Source: Bettongia penicillata ogilbyi
Taxonomy: Eukaryota; Chordata; Mammalia; Diprotodontia; Potoroidae
NCBI GenBank assembly: GCA_023548195.1
Contig: JAJHZJ010000009.1
Coordinates: 1,240,001 to 1,304,000, forward strand
Length of the DNA: 64,000 nt
Direction: 5' to 3'
The notes under the pieces were generated by a model that was not told the DNA's origin, searched no databases, and worked only from the letters and a program-made list of their open reading frames with translations. Below are positions 42,085 through 53,164 of this stretch, in pieces (positions within the stretch are counted from its first letter, which is position 1; each line of letters starts with the position of its first letter). A program made the position numbers and the translations under genes.

Positions 42085-42188
42085 TTACTGTTGTTCAGTG
42101 GTTTTCAGTCACGCCCTACTCTTTGTGACCTCATTTGGGGTTTTCTTGGCAAAGGTACTTGAGTGGTTTGCCATTTCCTTCTCCCTAT
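42085..42188 (-). mobile_element. Marsupial SINE 3' half
   Basis: On + it reads 'TTGTTCAGTGGTTTTCAGTC', 'CTCATTTGGGGTTTTCTTGG' and 'GTGGTTTGCCATTTCCTTCT'. This is the 3' half of the L1-mobilised SINE, lying next to another - strand SINE. Confidence 0.9.
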
Positions 42189-42683
42189 GGATTCTCAGAC
42201 TCTTTAAAGTACTATCCACAGCCTAGACCAAAGAGGTGGCTGCCATTGTATGAGAAAAGAACTTATGGAAACCCTAGACTAGAAGGCTTCCCAATGATCC
42301 CAGATGCTGCCCATTTCCCCTACTCCTACCCCAAGGCTTTAGAGTTCTCTTACAAAGATGGAAGCCTTAAACTCGCACCTCACAAACACTCTCAGTCTCC
42401 CAGAGTGAGACACTAAATCTCAGGATATGAACAACCGTCTGGGGGGTAAATTAGAGATATCATTTCATTACTCAGTCCGATGTAAGTTAACACAATGGGC
42501 TCTTTAAGGCAGCTCCAGTTTGGGGAGGAAGGGTAGAGTCCTTTTTTGCTGCAACATGACTTTCTCATCCTGGTATGGTTGATCTCTTCCCTCTCCATTC
42601 AATATGATATTAACATTCATTCATTCATTTGTTTTTTAAAGTCTTTTTATTTGTGTGGATAAATAAATTATGTCACTCAGATG

Positions 42684-42697
42684 GCACCAGGTGGCGC
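42684..42697 (+). promoter_or_regulatory. CTCF-like motif
   Basis: GCACCAGGTGGCGC matches 13 of 14 positions of CCASYAGRKGGCRS, including both invariant G runs. It is in apparently unique DNA and has the same orientation as the motif at 18532. Confidence 0.55.
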
Positions 42698-42699
42698 TG

Positions 42700-43235
42700 A
42701 TGAGCAAAGTATGTTGAGCTATCAATCATCCTCTGGGCTAGAGGACCTACTGAGCATGCTCACACAACTTGTGTTCCCCTCCCATCTGGAGGGTGAGAGC
42801 CTTTCTCCTTCAAGTTCAGCATGATGTTCTGGGCAAAGCGGGGAAGTGGTTGTGACTTCACTGGTTACCCACACTGGTGGCCAGGCTCAATGTGCTAGCA
42901 GCATCTGGTCCCAAGGGGTGTTCCCTTTCTCCCTCAAATAAGCTGGTAGTACTTGGCTCCCTGAACCCCAGGCAGAACTCTTGCTCTGCCAACACTAACA
43001 CATTTTATGGGAAGAAATCCCAGGACTTTAGGTCTTCCTTCTGGATTTGTCTCTCCGTATTCCAACCATGTACACTTAGGCAGACACAACTGCCATGGAC
43101 AAGATAGTTATCTTTTTAAAGGCGTGATAGGTAGCAAGCATCCCTTACCAGAAACTTCCTATTCCAATTAAATAGCAGCTGGATTTTTTTAATGGAAAAA
43201 AAAGAGAATACTTTCTTCCCAAGAATCCTGCCAGG
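42700..43235. other. Unique stretch beside the CTCF-like site
   Basis: No repeat is recognised. An open frame at 42877-43107 has no recognised similarity. Confidence 0.4.
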
Positions 43236-43279
43236 ATTATACCCATGTCACAGATGAGAAAACTGAAGCTCAAAGAGGC

Positions 43280-43460
43280 TCAAAATATAGTCATAAATTT
43301 TATAAAATTATGAATAAATATATATCATATATTTGTTACATGTTATATAACAAATATATAATATAAATTTTATATAATTATGAATAAATTGTGATAAATA
43401 TACAAAATATAAACTTTATATAATTATAAAATTATAAACATTTAATTTTATAGTCATAAA
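43280..43460. repeat. AT-rich irregular repeat
   Basis: Repeated TATAAATT/ATAAATAT blocks ('TTTTATATAATTATGAATAA' appears twice with variation). No coding potential. Confidence 0.8.
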
Positions 43461-43504
43461 GCTATTGTCTGATGCTGAATTTGAGACCAGGTTGCCCGAC
43501 TCTA

Positions 43505-43945
43505 GGTCAGTGGTTTCCAAAGTTGGGGCTGGGGACTTAGGGATACAGCCTGACTCCAAAGGATGGAATTAGCCAATCAGAGAATAAAAAGATGAGTCAA
43601 CTTGCTCTCCTGACAATAACCAATCATGGATCTTGACTCCAATACAAGCACACCTGCCTTTATGCCCCAATAACTCTGCTCCTCCAACACCTTCCTCTTC
43701 TGGGTAAGTACTCAAATTCCTACCTAAGTCTGCACTGGCCCCCTCAAGGAAACCTCTACTTGAATACTGCACAGGTGTCACGGGATACCCCCAAACACAC
43801 AGTCATACCCAGCCTTACCCCCTAGATCAGTTATGGCAGGTAGCCTTCAGAGAGGGACTGTGCACTCCAGGAGAGTGACCACTGAGTAACAGCCTTTCAC
43901 CAGACTGCCAAAGGGTCTACAAACAAGCTTAAGAGTTATTCACTT
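43505..43945. mobile_element. hAT-like DNA transposon scraps
   Basis: The left part has 'CAGTGGTTTCCAAAGTTGGG'. The right part has 'CACCAGACTGCCAAAGGGTC' and 'AAGCTTAAGAGTTATT', an end similar to the 'GTTAAGAACC' repeats. The middle is unique. Low certainty. Confidence 0.35.
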
Positions 43946-43947
43946 AT

Positions 43948-44085
43948 TTTTGCCCTCTCTAATCCATCCTCCACACAGCTGTCAAAATGATTTCCTCAAG
44001 TAAGGGTGTGACTCTGTCATCCTTCTTCTCAATAAACTCGACTCTCTGTTGATCCTCAGGCCTGTTCTGGGAGGTTATCTCCTCT
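43948..44085 (+). mobile_element. L2 fragment (ORF2 end / 3' UTR)
   Basis: 'TAATCCATCCTCCACACAGC', 'TGTCAAAATGATTTCC' and 'AAGTAAGGGTGTGACTCTGT' is the L2 landmark order. Confidence 0.75.
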
Positions 44086-44089
44086 CTGA

Positions 44090-45300
44090 GTTCATATAAT
44101 AGGTTACTACTGCTGAATTAATATACCACCACAAAGAAATTATAGTGGTAAAAGCCTAATTATGTTTAAGCACAGGTTCAGGATGAAAGGTTGGAGTTTC
44201 TGACAAGCCTATATTTATAGAGAAAATTTCATCAGAGAAATCATTTTTTTTAAACATGTAACAATCACATGGTCACACAAAGGCAAACAGTCAAACAGGT
44301 TCATCACTTCTTTTAATTAAGACTGAACAGATTACTTTACAAATTGGTAAAAAGACCAAGTTACAGATTTAAAGACTGAGTTTGCAAAATCCTACATTTA
44401 CAAAACATGATAAAGCCTCATTTTAAAGAAGTCAAAATGGGCTAATTGCCAAAGAAAAATTCACATGTCACAAAGATAACCAAAAACTTGGTGTCGGGAA
44501 ACTTCTTCCCCAAATACAATCTTTTCAGGAGGTTTGAAAGATGTAATCTCCTCTTTCCTAGTTTTGTTCTTATCTTGGGTATGTCTGAAGTCTTCCCTTA
44601 ACACTATCATTCCATGGGTTGGATTTGATTTTTTTTAGCCAGATGAAGCTAATATTAACAGAAAACAGGCTTCAGTTAGCCAGAATGTTCCAGGAGGAAT
44701 GTCATAATGAAATTGAATAAAAAGGAAAATGAAAGATTTCCATCACAGACCAAATATTATTTCATCCTTTTAAAATGTCTGTTTTGTGTAAGTTTTACAA
44801 CACACATACTTTTTAGAACAGTGGCACATCAATAATTTATATTTAAGAAATATACACCTATGGAGCAGGCACATGTTCAGACATTTTTTACTGCTGGGAT
44901 GCATGACTGACCTCTCCTCTGAGCAATCCCTTAGACCACATAGGACTGAGAGGAACATGAGGGTGTAGGGATTGTCCTGAAATCCTGGGCATTTTTCCCT
45001 TTGTGAACCACCCTTCAGTTTCCCCCAGAGAGTTATGGGTAAGATAACTTCACAGTAGGATCTTCCTTCCCTTCCACTGGCCCTTTGCCTTGATGCTGGA
45101 TGGGAGATGTTACTCAGCTAAATCCTGAATCCTTTCACATGGGGGAGGGGGGCCTCCATCCTCAGTGGCTCCTTCACTACTTCCCCCCAATCACTGTTGA
45201 CCACCAAGCATCTCAGCATCTCTGAGCTCTGGAGACGCGTTGCCCAGCCAGCCAGCAGGTTGCTGGAACTGCCTGGTGTATTTACAGGAGCAAAATTACC
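44090..45300. other. No recognised feature
   Basis: Unique-looking sequence. The - strand open frame at 44770-44958 shows no similarity that I can identify. Confidence 0.4.
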
Positions 45301-45339
45301 TTATTTATTCTAAGAAGCCTGAGTCTGAGCTTCCCCTCC

Positions 45340-45540
45340 TTCTGTTCCTTTTCAAACACCAGCTAATCCTTTGATGCAAGAGTCCGGAGGAGATCAAATC
45401 AGAGCTCCTTCAGCTCATTAGCTGCTGCATTGTGAACACAAGGGATAATGCATGTTCTTTTCTCTCCTGATTGCCTCTAAAATCTCCTGCATTTATCAAA
45501 TCTGTGCCAGGCTACATCAGCCTCTGTTCTAACTCTCCTC
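45340..45540. promoter_or_regulatory. Candidate conserved enhancer with paired TCF/LEF-like sites
   Basis: No repeat signature is seen. CTTTGAT at 45369-45375 and AGATCAAA at 45391-45398 are TCF/LEF-type sites in opposite orientation 15 bp apart. They are followed by CTCATTAGCTGCTGCATTGTG and GATAATGCATGTTC, which have a homeodomain- and POU-like look. Function is inferred from motif density alone. Confidence 0.3.
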
Positions 45541-45629
45541 TTCCCTAGAAGAGAAAAAACAAACACGATTTGGGGGGATTTTAAAGGTCTAGTGGCATCA
45601 AGAAGAATGCCAGAGTTCTTGGTTTCCTC

Positions 45630-45755
45630 CATTGGATTATAAACTCCTTGAGGGAAAGGACTGTCTTTCTTCTTAGTAGTTGTATTATCAGCATTTAGTA
45701 GAGTGCCTAGAACATAGTAGGTGCTTAATAAATGTTAATTGATAGACTGATTGCA
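45630..45755 (+). mobile_element. L2 3' end
   Basis: 'ATTATAAACTCCTTGAGGGA', 'AAGGACTGTC', 'TAGAACATAGTAGGTGCTTA' and 'ATAAATGTTAATTGA'. Confidence 0.85.
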
Positions 45756-45814
45756 TGGATGCTTTTTTTTGTTTTGCCATTACAGAGCTCACCCTCACCT
45801 CACCCTTAAGTTAT

Positions 45815-45935
45815 AGATTTAGAGCTGGATCTTGGCATTTTACAGGGGAAAAAAAAGGTTCAGAGAGGTTAAGTGGCTTGTCCAGGGTCACACAGGTAAT
45901 TAGGAAAGCTGGGATTCAACTGCCAAAACTTTAAT
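45815..45935 (-). mobile_element. MIR fragment
   Basis: On + it reads 'AGAGAGGTTAAGTGGCTTGT', 'CCAGGGTCACACAGGTAATT' and 'GCTGGGATTCAACTGCC'. Confidence 0.75.
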
Positions 45936-46479
45936 ACCCTGCACAAATTAGATAATTTACTTGGACTGATGGTCCTCCAGCCAAAGAAAGAGACTTCTGG
46001 CTCAGCTGCCCTTGCCCTCAAACCCTGGGCAGCTGTTTCGGCTTCTGCTAAATGACTTCACCAGCCTCTTCCCTAACCCTTTAATCCTGTACTCTGTCTT
46101 TCACAAGTGTGCTGAGCTAACCCTGGTTCCCTGGTTCTAACAACTGGGCTAGGACCTCCATTTGTTAGCCAGCAAGGTCTCTTTCATTTTGGGAAAATGA
46201 CCCTTTTCAAGGGGCATCATTTGCTTAGATTCCATTTTGAGTTAAGTTTTCTTTTTTCTATTAAGGAAAACAGTAATACTTTGCTAGTCCTTTGAGACGA
46301 TCTCTATTTAAGTGGACACCCTTTAAACACTGCATCATCCAAGTGTGTCTTCATCTCAGTGACTCTAGACGGAATGCCTCCTGTCCTTTGTCTCACCTAA
46401 CTATGACCAGGTCATTACCCAACTCAAGAAGTTTTAGGCAGTCCCTATTGCCTCTAAGGTGGCATATATATGTGCTTTA

Positions 46480-46895
46480 GTCTTTAAAGGCCTTCGCTAT
46501 CTGTCTCCAGCCTGTCTTCCCAGGCTGATTGCCTATTACCTTCCTCCACACACTTTACATTCTAGCCAGACCAGCCTATAGTATTTGGTTTTCCTTCTTC
46601 ACAATATTCCATCTCCTTCCTCTCTGTGCCTTTGTACAGGCAGTCCCCCATGCCTAGAATGCTTTCCCTCTCCCCTGCTCCCAGCTTTCTTCAAGCTCAG
46701 CTCCAGTGCTTTAAGAGAAGACCTTTCCTGATCTTCCTCCCCCCCCTTCTTCTCCTCCTCCATCCCCCAGATTGCTTTGTAACGTAAGCTCCTTCACAGC
46801 AGGGACCTTTTCCATTTTTATCCATGAATTCTCAGCACTTAATACCATACCTGGCTCAGAGTAAGCATTCAAAAAATGAATATTGGCCAATTGAG
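46480..46895 (+). mobile_element. L2 3' region
   Basis: 'TAAAGGCCTTCGCTATCTGT', 'CTTTACATTCTAGCCAGACC', 'CTTTGTACAGGCAGTCCCCC', 'GAAGACCTTTCCTGATCTTC' and 'CCTCACTTAATACC'-type end lie in the L2 order. It is one of the longest L2 pieces here. Confidence 0.85.
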
Positions 46896-46904
46896 GTATG
46901 CTAT

Positions 46905-47035
46905 ATTTACATGTTATTTCTCTATCTCTAGGTTTCTTAAGGACAGATACTGTTTCTTTTTCATCTTATCCCCAACACTTAGCACAGTGCCAGGCACACA
47001 GTAGGTGTTTAAGAAGCCTTGGGTGAATTACATTG
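46905..47035 (+). mobile_element. Second L2 3' end
   Basis: 'TAGGTTTCTTAAGGACAGAT', 'ACTTAGCACAGTGCCAGGCA' and 'CACAGTAGGTGTTTAAGAAG'. Confidence 0.75.
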
Positions 47036-47159
47036 ACTCTCCTGGCTCCAAATCCATCATGATTCCTAACTTTACCACACTGAGAGGAGAGACTATTGTA
47101 CTTCTGGGAAAATGAGAAACTCTAGGGGCCAAGAAGCCAAGGCTGACATTTATGTGGTA

Positions 47160-47755
47160 GCAGTAGAATGTAAAAAAGGGAAAAGACCTATGTGTACAAA
47201 AATACTTATAGCATCTCTTTTTGTGGTGGCAAAGATTTGGAAATTGAGGGGATGTCCATCAATTGGGGAATGTTGAACAAGCTGTGGCATATAGTTGTGA
47301 GGGAATGGTATTGTGTTATAATTTCTGAAAAACATGGCAAGACTTACATAAACTGACGCAAAGTGAAGTGAGGACCAGGAGGTGATTGTGCACAGTAACA
47401 GTAATGTAACGATGACCAGCTGTGAAAGACTTGGCTACCCTGATCAATACACTGATCTAAGACAGTTCCAGAGAACTCATGATGAAAAACTGCTCTCTAC
47501 CTCCAGAAAAAGGACTGACGAACTCTGAGTGCAAATTGAAATACAGTTTTCTTACTTTCCTTATTTTTCTTGCTTTTTCTTTGAAATATAGCTAATATGG
47601 AAACATGTTTTGCATGATTTCACATGTATAATTTATATCATACTGCTCGCCTTCTCAGTGGGTGGGGAGTGGGATGGAGGGAGAGAATTTGGAACTCAAA
47701 ATGCAAAAAAAAAAAATGCTAAATCAATATAAAAAGTTAGAATGCTTTTTAAAAA
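47160..47755 (+). mobile_element. 5'-truncated L1 3' end
   Basis: 'TACAAAAATACTTATAGCAT', 'CTTTTTGTGGTGGCAAAGAT', 'GATGTCCATCAATTGGGGAA', 'TGACGCAAAGTGAAGTGAGG', a pyrimidine patch (47545-47582), and the terminal module 'GAGAATTTGGAACTCAAAAT' followed by poly(A). The flanks AGTAGAATGT and AGTAGAACAT look like a diverged target-site duplication. Confidence 0.88.
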
Positions 47756-48095
47756 AAGAAGTAGAACATAAATCCCTTCAGGACAGGACAGCAACTCATT
47801 CATTTTGCATTTGTATCTTAGTTAATAAATACCGGACTGAATATGATTTGAAGGGCCTCAAGACAGACTTCTCAAATTCATCCCAGACATCAGTGGAGAA
47901 CTCAGATTCTACCATTAGAGATTTATTCCTTTAGATCAGATATTGCCCTCCCATTTGGGACCTCCTTTTAAATGCAGCTCCTCCCTGCAAGGTGTAAACT
48001 TAGTGACAACAATTTTATGTGATTCCTTTACCTGCATCCCGCCCTAATCCCCACCACCTCCACCACCACCAGCAAAGGATAACTTAGGAGTCGAG

Positions 48096-48242
48096 GGCAA
48101 GGGTGGAGAACCTGCAGCTTCCAGGCCACAGGTGGCCCTCAGGAGATGTCCTTTGATTGAATCCAAACTTCACAGAATAAATCTTTTGGATTCAGTCAAA
48201 GGACCTCACTGAGGACCTAAAGGTTCCCCAGGCCTAGCCTAT
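48096..48242. mobile_element. Palindromic hAT-type MITE
   Basis: The left half has GGAGAACCTGCAGC, GGCCACAGGTGGCCCTC and 'CTTTGATTGAATCCAA'. The right half is its complement ('TTGGATTCAGTCAAAGGACC' to 'AAAGGTTCCCCAGG'), with part of the right arm deleted. A long-arm palindrome with CAGG..CCTG-like ends is typical of non-autonomous hAT elements. Confidence 0.65.
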
Positions 48243-48249
48243 GGGATCC

Positions 48250-48665
48250 TACCTGTCTCTTAAGGCCTAGGTCAAATGCTAACTTCTGAGTGAAGCTTTA
48301 CCTGAATCCTCTGTCAATAATGCTTCGCTCCCTCCTCTGTTCTCTCCTCCCTACGTAATATTTGACTTGTACCTCCTTTACATACTAATTGCGTGTCATT
48401 ATTATTTGTGTGTCCATAATATTATAGATATGACACATATTTGTTACATATAACATATTATATATAACATTATACAATGTTATATGATACACATAACCTT
48501 ATATATAATGTGTTTATATATGTACATTATACATATAGTCATATATGCATCCTATCTGCCTTCTGAACTAGAAGCTTCACATGGGCAAGATCTGTGTTAT
48601 TTCTTTGTAATTCCTCCAGGACCTAGCACAGCGTTCTGCTCTGAATGTACCAGGTGCTTGAAGTT
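48250..48665 (+). mobile_element. L2 3' end interrupted by a TA/ACAT repeat
   Basis: 'AAGCTTTACCTGAATCCTCT' and 'CTTGTACCTCCTTTACATAC' precede an AT-rich repeat at 48425-48550. 'ACTAGAAGCTTCACATGGGC' and 'CCTAGCACAGCGTTCTGCTC' follow. Confidence 0.65.
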
Positions 48666-48934
48666 TGTTGCAACTGATATGGACATTTACGAGATAGAGA
48701 GGAGGAGTAAGGGAGATGGGAGGATGCAAAACGGGGCCAAGCATTACCACTTTTTCCAGGGATGATTCCCAGTCACCTCCCCTTTCATCTCTGTGGCATC
48801 TATTGACTACCTGGAAGGGTCATATGGCCTTCAAAACAGCCCCACAAATTACAGCAGGGATCTACGATAAGAGATCTCCAATGCTTGGAGAGTCTGCAAC
48901 AGTGGACAAAAGGTTTCCCAATAAACATAGGCTG

Positions 48935-49115
48935 CAGAGCTAGGAGGCACCTTTGAGATCATCTAGTCCAATTCCTTCATTTTACAGAGGAAGAAACAGA
49001 GTCTCCAAACAGTAAAGGAATTTTCCTAAGGTCACATTAATACTAGCAGAGCTAGGACTCCAATGCAGGTCTCCTGACAAGCCCAGGGTTCTTTTCATTC
49101 TATCAAACTATTTCT
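48935..49115 (-). mobile_element. MIR-like fragment
   Basis: On + it reads 'TCATTTTACAGAGGAAGAAA', 'TTCCTAAGGTCACATTAATA' and 'CCAATGCAGGTCTCCTGACA'. Confidence 0.65.
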
Positions 49116-49234
49116 CTGCCACTGCCTGGACCTTTGCCAACTGCCCTCACCCTTGTGCTCTGGGTCAAATGCCCCTTTCTTGGGTCATTGCTTCCTTTTG
49201 TAGAAGAGAGACTGCAGAACGGAGTAGCTTACAT

Positions 49235-49473
49235 AATAACTAACATTTATGTAATTCTTACTATGTACCAGGCATGATGCTAAACACTCTACCATCATTA
49301 TCTCATTGGATTCTCACAACATGCTTGGGAAATAGGAACTATTATTCCCTCCATTTTGCAGATGAGATAAACAGAAGTTAAGTGACTTGCCTAGGGTTAC
49401 ATAGCTAGTAACTGTCTGAGGGAAAATTTGAACTCAGGATCTTCCTGTGGCTCCACTGTACCACCTAACTGCC
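49235..49473 (-). mobile_element. tRNA-derived SINE/MIR-tail element, nearly complete
   Basis: On + it reads 'TTCTTACTATGTACCAGGCA', 'TGGATTCTCACAACATGCTT', 'GTTAAGTGACTTGCCTAGGG', 'TTTGAACTCAGGATCTTCCT' and a head complement ACCACCTAACTGCC. Confidence 0.9.
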
Positions 49474-49529
49474 AAGATAGAGAAATAGTATGATATAATA
49501 CAAGAAGGTATTATTACATTTTGAATTGG

Positions 49530-49690
49530 TTAATCAATAAACATTTATTAAGCACCTACTATATGCCAGGCACCATGACAAGTACTAGGATACAAATATG
49601 AAAAAGAAAGTCAGCACCTGCCCTCCTGGAACTTGTAATCTACTGAGAGAAGTTAAGTCAATGGGGGAAATTAACATACAAGAGAAGAAA
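49530..49690. mobile_element. Ancient interspersed repeat, unassigned
   Basis: 'CAATAAACATTTATTAAGCA', 'CTATATGCCAGGCACCATGA' and 'GCCCTCCTGGAACTTGTAAT'. It is the best preserved copy of the unassigned family. Confidence 0.6.
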
Positions 49691-49989
49691 TCTGAATTTT
49701 TTTTCTTTTTCTTTTATGGGGGTATTTACAGTACCTTATTGTAAAATTTGGCTTAAGTGTTTGGTCATAGGCTCTGTATTGTCCACTGGCCTTCATTCGT
49801 GAGTTGTCTGTGGCTTCTGAAAAACTCTCCAAAAATTCCTATTTAATTTCTTGTGCCAGTTTGTGATATATTGAAACTGTGACGGGGATAACTGTATGTA
49901 TATATGTACGTATGAGTGTATATACATATGGATGCATGTATTTGTGTATGTGTGTATACAATTTTTTATTTGGGAGCATAGATTTATAG

Positions 49990-50165
49990 TTAGAAGACTT
50001 TATCCATCAAATCCAACACCCTCATTTTCCAAATGAGGTAACTATAGTCCAAGGAATAAAAGTGACTTGCCCAAGGTCACCCAGAAGTGGTCAAGCTAGG
50101 ATTCAAACCTAGGTTCTCTTGACTCCAGATCCAGTATTTCTTCCACTGAAGTAGCCTTAGCAATC
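49990..50165 (-). mobile_element. MIR-like fragment
   Basis: On + it reads 'CTCATTTTCCAAATGAGGTA', 'GTGACTTGCCCAAGGTCACC' and 'GATTCAAACCTAGGTTCTCT'. Confidence 0.75.
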
Positions 50166-50169
50166 AATA

Positions 50170-51590
50170 TGTGACCAGGTAAGATTCTTGTCATTATGCC
50201 TGTCCCCACGGGAACGTAGGTCATCTGCTTGACTAGACCCATTTAAGTGCCTTCTATTTCTTCATTGCCTTTAATAAATTCTTGAATGACTGATTGGCTG
50301 ACTGACCTGAGAGTTTAGGATAGAACTATTTTACTGCCCATTAATCTAATTGTTTTATGTTGATAACTGCCTGTGTGTCCTCTAAATGTTTGTTCCTGTC
50401 AGGATCATTTTAGACTGTGTCCTAGTCCTTAACAGCAGTTATGGGACTAAGAGAATATTTTCCCTCAAAAAAGAATCAGACAGACTAGTAATGCATAAAG
50501 CAATAATTTTTTGTCATGGCATATTCTAGCTTACACATGGGAAGATTCAAGGTCTAAAAGAAAGTATCTTGGAGGAGGAATATGGAGAAACAGAGGTAGC
50601 AAGGGAAGGATGGAAGCACATCATTTGCCAGGATTTCAGTTGCTCTAGGCCATGATAGAATGGAAGGACCTTGGTGAAGCTCCTTAGACAAAGGCCTCAG
50701 AACTGGCACAACCAGCTCCATTGAGCTCTCCGTCCCTTCCTTCTGGCTGGTGTACAGGATATTCAAGTCACAATCACCTTTACTCTAGGGCACCCTCTTG
50801 AAGCGATTGGAAGGCCATGGGTTTATAGCAAGGCAACTGGGTTTTGCTTAGGCAAGTCAGCCCATTTTCTTACCTCTCACATCGTACTAATGGAGATGCT
50901 AGGTATTGGCTAACATGAGAGACCTGGCTGAATCAAATAGGAGGTTCAAGTCTGGGTAGTGAAAGTTTTCAGAAAATGGTGGAAAGAAGGGTCATGACCA
51001 GTTGATAAAAATAGTCATTTTGGTTTCTGAAGCAACTTCACAAAACATACCTGGGGCAAGCAGTATAAAACATGTCTTAAAATCAACTTTTAAAGACAAA
51101 TCTAGTTTAGAGAGAGATTCGAGCACCCAAGGTCTTAACTGGGGTACCATTTCACAGCATGAAGACAAAGATCCTATTGAATAGAGACCTCAGTAGGTAG
51201 GGAACAGGGCCTGGCCTGGCCAGAATCTACTTCACCTAAGATGGGGATGAATGCCCCTTTCCCTCATACTTTTGATTTTCCATACTGTCCTAACGCCAAT
51301 CTTTTTGTTCAATTGACTCTTCAAGTTATTGAATTCCTTCAATAGAAAAAAGACTATGAATAATCCAGTAGGTTGTACAGTAGTGCAACGAGCATTAACT
51401 TTGGAGATAGAAGACTCTACCTGGAGTGTAACTAGGGAGGAAGTGAGTCATCTGTCAGCTTCCTGCTTCAATTAATTATTCTAGGAAAAGAGGCAAACTA
51501 GAAGCTAAACTCAGCTGTTTTTAATGTTCCAACAGAATTAAGGGCTCTCAGCAACTTGTAAATGTCAATGCTCAGGATGAAATCCCCAAT
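50170..51590. other. Mostly unique sequence, no supported gene
   Basis: There is a short MIR/L2 scrap at 50240-50300. Otherwise I recognise no repeat. Open frames at 50554-50766 (-) and 51002-51184 (+) are short and without recognised similarity. Confidence 0.4.
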
Positions 51591-51603
51591 GCCCCTGGGC
51601 CTC

Positions 51604-51640
51604 CCCCCCACACACACACATACACATACACACACATCCA
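51604..51640. repeat. (CA)n microsatellite
   Basis: CACACACACA with TACACA interruptions. Confidence 0.9.
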
Positions 51641-52124
51641 TCCATTCACCAAATTATGACAGGGATGCCTGGTGTCCAGAGCAGGGAGAGCCTGCATTTC
51701 TTGGACTATCACAGACTCAAAGAAGCAAGCCTGGGACTGGGTTTTAGAACTTTACCAGTGCCCTGCTTCCAGATTCTGTGCAGGTATATTTTGGTCCAAA
51801 ACTGATTTCATTGGCATAGGGAGATCCTTGGTGGTGGAAACTCCCTTGGCAGCTCAGCCAGTGCTCTAGAATACATAGCTTTACCTCCTGGGGCAATGAG
51901 AATTTAAATGACTTTCCTAGGGTGACACAACCAGTATGATTCTGGGGTCAAAGTTGAGTCAAAAACTGCTTTTTGTTCAATTTTAATTTAGATTTTTAAA
52001 GATGCCTAAGTTTCTAACATCAGATTCCAACTGCATGGGTATATTTTTAAGTCCCAGAGAGAGAGGACAAACTTCAAGTATATAGGTTTAGGGAAGATAA
52101 AAGGAAGCCCTGCTTTATATAGCT

Positions 52125-52146
52125 GGCAATAGATAGATAGATAGAT

Positions 52147-52179
<33 letters not shown>

Positions 52180-52195
52180 CAAACGGATAGATAAA
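52125..52195. repeat. (GATA)n microsatellite
   Basis: Tandem GATA units with small interruptions. Confidence 0.95.
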
Positions 52196-52329
52196 TGTAT
52201 TTAATCCAGTTGCTCCACAGGTGGTAAAGGCTGAATATGTGTGTGTGCATGTATGTGTTTGTATATTTGGGCACACATGTATGTCGCGCACATGCAACAA
52301 TAGCATAGCTAAATTCTAATAGGCCTTCT

Positions 52330-52545
52330 TGTATAATGGAGAGAACCTTGGACCAGCATTCAAAAGACTTCACTTTAAATTATGATTCCAACTGTTAAGA
52401 GCCGCGTGATACTAGAGAGATCATTTAACCTCTCTGAGCCTTAGCTTATTTACCTACAAAATGGAGATAGAGATGCAGAGGGTTGTTATAATGAAAGCAC
52501 TTTCTAAACTATAAAGCAACATGTAAATATGCACTAAGGATTGCT
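52330..52545 (+). mobile_element. MIR element
   Basis: 'AGCCGCGTGATACTAGAGAG', 'TTAACCTCTCTGAGCCTTAG', 'AAAATGGAGATAGAGATG', 'GGGTTGTTATAATGAAAGCA' and 'CTATAAAGCAACATGTAAAT' lie in order. Confidence 0.75.
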
Positions 52546-52844
52546 ATGCCAGATCCTGATAGGGAATAAGATAAAAGGATCTGGACCCTAAAGCAAAGGA
52601 AAGATCTCTGGTTAAGTAAAAAGAGGAGACAGCACTCAAGGCAAGACACAGCATCAGTAAAGATTCAGAGGTGGCACCACCTTTATATTTTCAAGTCAAT
52701 GCCCTCTTCCACAAACTTTCCCTCAGACTGAATTCCACTTAATTTCACAAGGCAAGACAACAAGTATTTATTAAGGAGTGAAATAATCCCTACCCTCAGC
52801 AAGTTGATATTCTACTGGAGGAAAACAACAAGGACACAGGTAAA

Positions 52845-53068
52845 TATAGAGCAATGGTTCCCAAATTTTCTGATTTCAGGATCCATTTACCCTCTTAAAA
52901 TTGTGAAGGGCCATCCCAAAGAGCTTAAAAAAGAACAGCAACCATGGTGAGGTATATATTAGTATCTATCATATTAGAAATTAAAACATGATTATTAAAA
53001 TAGATTGGATCCCACAAACTTCCCCCAAAAAAGGTTTTGAGGATCTCTAGACCACACTTTGAATATTG
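52845..53068. mobile_element. hAT-like DNA transposon fossil
   Basis: The left end is 'CAATGGTTCCCAAATTTTCT' and the right end 'TAGACCACACTTTGAATATT'. Between them are 'CCCAAAGAGCTTAAAAAAGA' and 'CATATTAGAAATTAAAACAT'. This matches the architecture of a widespread mammalian hAT repeat (GGTTCCCAAACTTT...ACCACACTTTGAGAA). The centre is deleted. Confidence 0.6.
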
Positions 53069-53164
53069 TGAAGACTGGAGGAGAGCCACTAACAAAGGCA
53101 AGAATCAGGAAGGGATCTTCGGTTGGATGGGCTATGAGAATGATGATGGATGGAGCTAGATGTA

